From positions 1-5,818 of the forward strand of contig JAEYOT010000554.1 of assembly GCA_023411445.1 (NCBI GenBank): DNA of 5,818 bases. The letters are read 5' to 3'. Source of the stretch: Pseudomonadota bacterium. Its GTDB lineage: Bacteria > Myxococcota_A > Polyangia > Polyangiales > Polyangiaceae. Positions 5,289 to 5,818 of the stretch are shown here, one piece after another (positions within the stretch are counted from its first letter, which is position 1; every line of letters starts with the position of its first letter). Made by a program: the position numbers and the translations under genes. A model generated the notes under the pieces. The model saw only the letters and a program-made list of their open reading frames with translations. It was not told where the DNA came from and searched no databases.

Positions 5289-5818
5289 CCCGCATCCTGA
5301 TCGTCGACGACGAGCCGGAGGAGGCGCGCGCGCTGGCGCGTCAGTTCTCGGCGCTGGCGCCTGGTTTGACGGTGTTCACGACCACCAGCGGAAAGGACGC
5401 GATCGAGCTCTTGGAGCGGCGCGACGTCGAGCTGGTGCTCACGGACTTGCGCATGCCGGAGCTGGACGGCGTGCAGCTGCTGGCCTGGCTGCACCAGCAC
5501 CGACCGAACGTAGCGGCGTTCACCATGTCTGCCTACGGCACGGACGCCGAGGCAGCGACGCTCGGCAGCCTCGGGGCGATCGATCATTTCCCCAAGCCGG
5601 TGGACGTGGCCACCGTGCTCAAGAGCTTCACGGATACTCTCCACCAAACGGTGCGCGGCTACGTGCAGCACGTCAGCCTGGCCTCGTTTCTGCAGCTTCT
5701 GGAGATGGAGCGCAAGACGTGCAGCCTGACCGTGACTTGCGCAGAAAAGACGGGCTACTTGGCCGTGCGCGACGGCGCTCTGGTCGGCGCTCGCGCGGGC
5801 GAGCTCGAAGGGCAGGCG
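5285..5818 (+). CDS. Response regulator, REC-DUF4388 (3' end outside window)
   Basis: The visible 178 residues hold a complete REC domain (1-120): acidic pair Asp8/Asp9, phospho-acceptor Asp54 in LVLTDLRMPELDG, switch Ser82 in TMSAYG, and Lys104 in FPKP. All residues needed for phosphorylation are present. From 131 the DUF4388 domain begins with SLASFLQLLEMERKT, then GYLAVRDGALVGARAG, and continues past the window edge. REC-DUF4388 proteins are frequent in myxobacteria; the second domain is thought to mediate protein contacts and is not a DNA-binding domain, so output is probably a protein interaction. ATG 5285 overlaps the preceding TGA by 4 bp. The regulator sits with a kinase-like gene that lacks its phospho-donor His, so its phosphoryl source may be another kinase or a small donor such as acetyl phosphate (inference). 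Further domains could follow outside the window. Confidence 0.94.
   Translation, partial: MTRILIVDDEPEEARALARQFSALAPGLTVFTTTSGKDAIELLERRDVELVLTDLRMPELDGVQLLAWLHQHRPNVAAFTMSAYGTDAEAATLGSLGAIDHFPKPVDVATVLKSFTDTLHQTVRGYVQHVSLASFLQLLEMERKTCSLTVTCAEKTGYLAVRDGALVGARAGELEGQA

Overview
This high-GC window (roughly two thirds G+C) looks like a chromosomal piece of a myxobacterium or close relative (Myxococcota). The reasons are an MglA-family small GTPase next to Roadblock/LC7 proteins, a response regulator fused to a DUF4388 domain with the typical 'SLASFLQLLEMERKT' opening, strong GC3 bias, and very tightly packed signalling genes. The taxon is inferred from gene content; no marker gene is present.

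Layout. Positions 1-335 (+) hold the 3' end of a PDZ-domain protein. It converges, with 9 bp between stop codons, on a minus-strand operon that reads leftward from about 2683: Roadblock/LC7 protein A (2318-2683), Roadblock/LC7 protein B (1928-2296), and an MglA-like GTPase with a roughly 300-residue unassigned C-terminal extension (345-1844). A 291-bp divergent intergenic region (2684-2974) carries a perfect 10-bp inverted repeat and a 15-bp odd palindrome. A plus-strand operon then runs off the right edge: a histidine-kinase-like protein whose H-box histidine is arginine (2975-4033), a small divergent Roadblock-like protein (4030-4395), a DUF4388-like protein (4392-5288), and a REC-DUF4388 response regulator (5285 to beyond 5818). 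The last three junctions are all 4-bp ATGA/GTGA overlaps.

How it may work together. In the known MglA/MglB system a Roadblock protein is the GAP for the Ras-like GTPase. Here one GTPase sits with two clear Roadblock paralogues. The divergent operon adds a third Roadblock-like protein, a kinase-like ATPase that appears unable to autophosphorylate, and a response regulator with an intact phospho-acceptor Asp. I infer a combined GTPase/two-component signalling module, perhaps controlling polarity, motility or another spatial process. The module's function is not shown by the sequence. Notable residue-level oddities are Ala at the position equivalent to Ras Gly12 in the GTPase P-loop and Arg in place of the phospho-accepting His in the kinase.

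No tRNA, rRNA, CRISPR array, insertion sequence or phage gene was seen.
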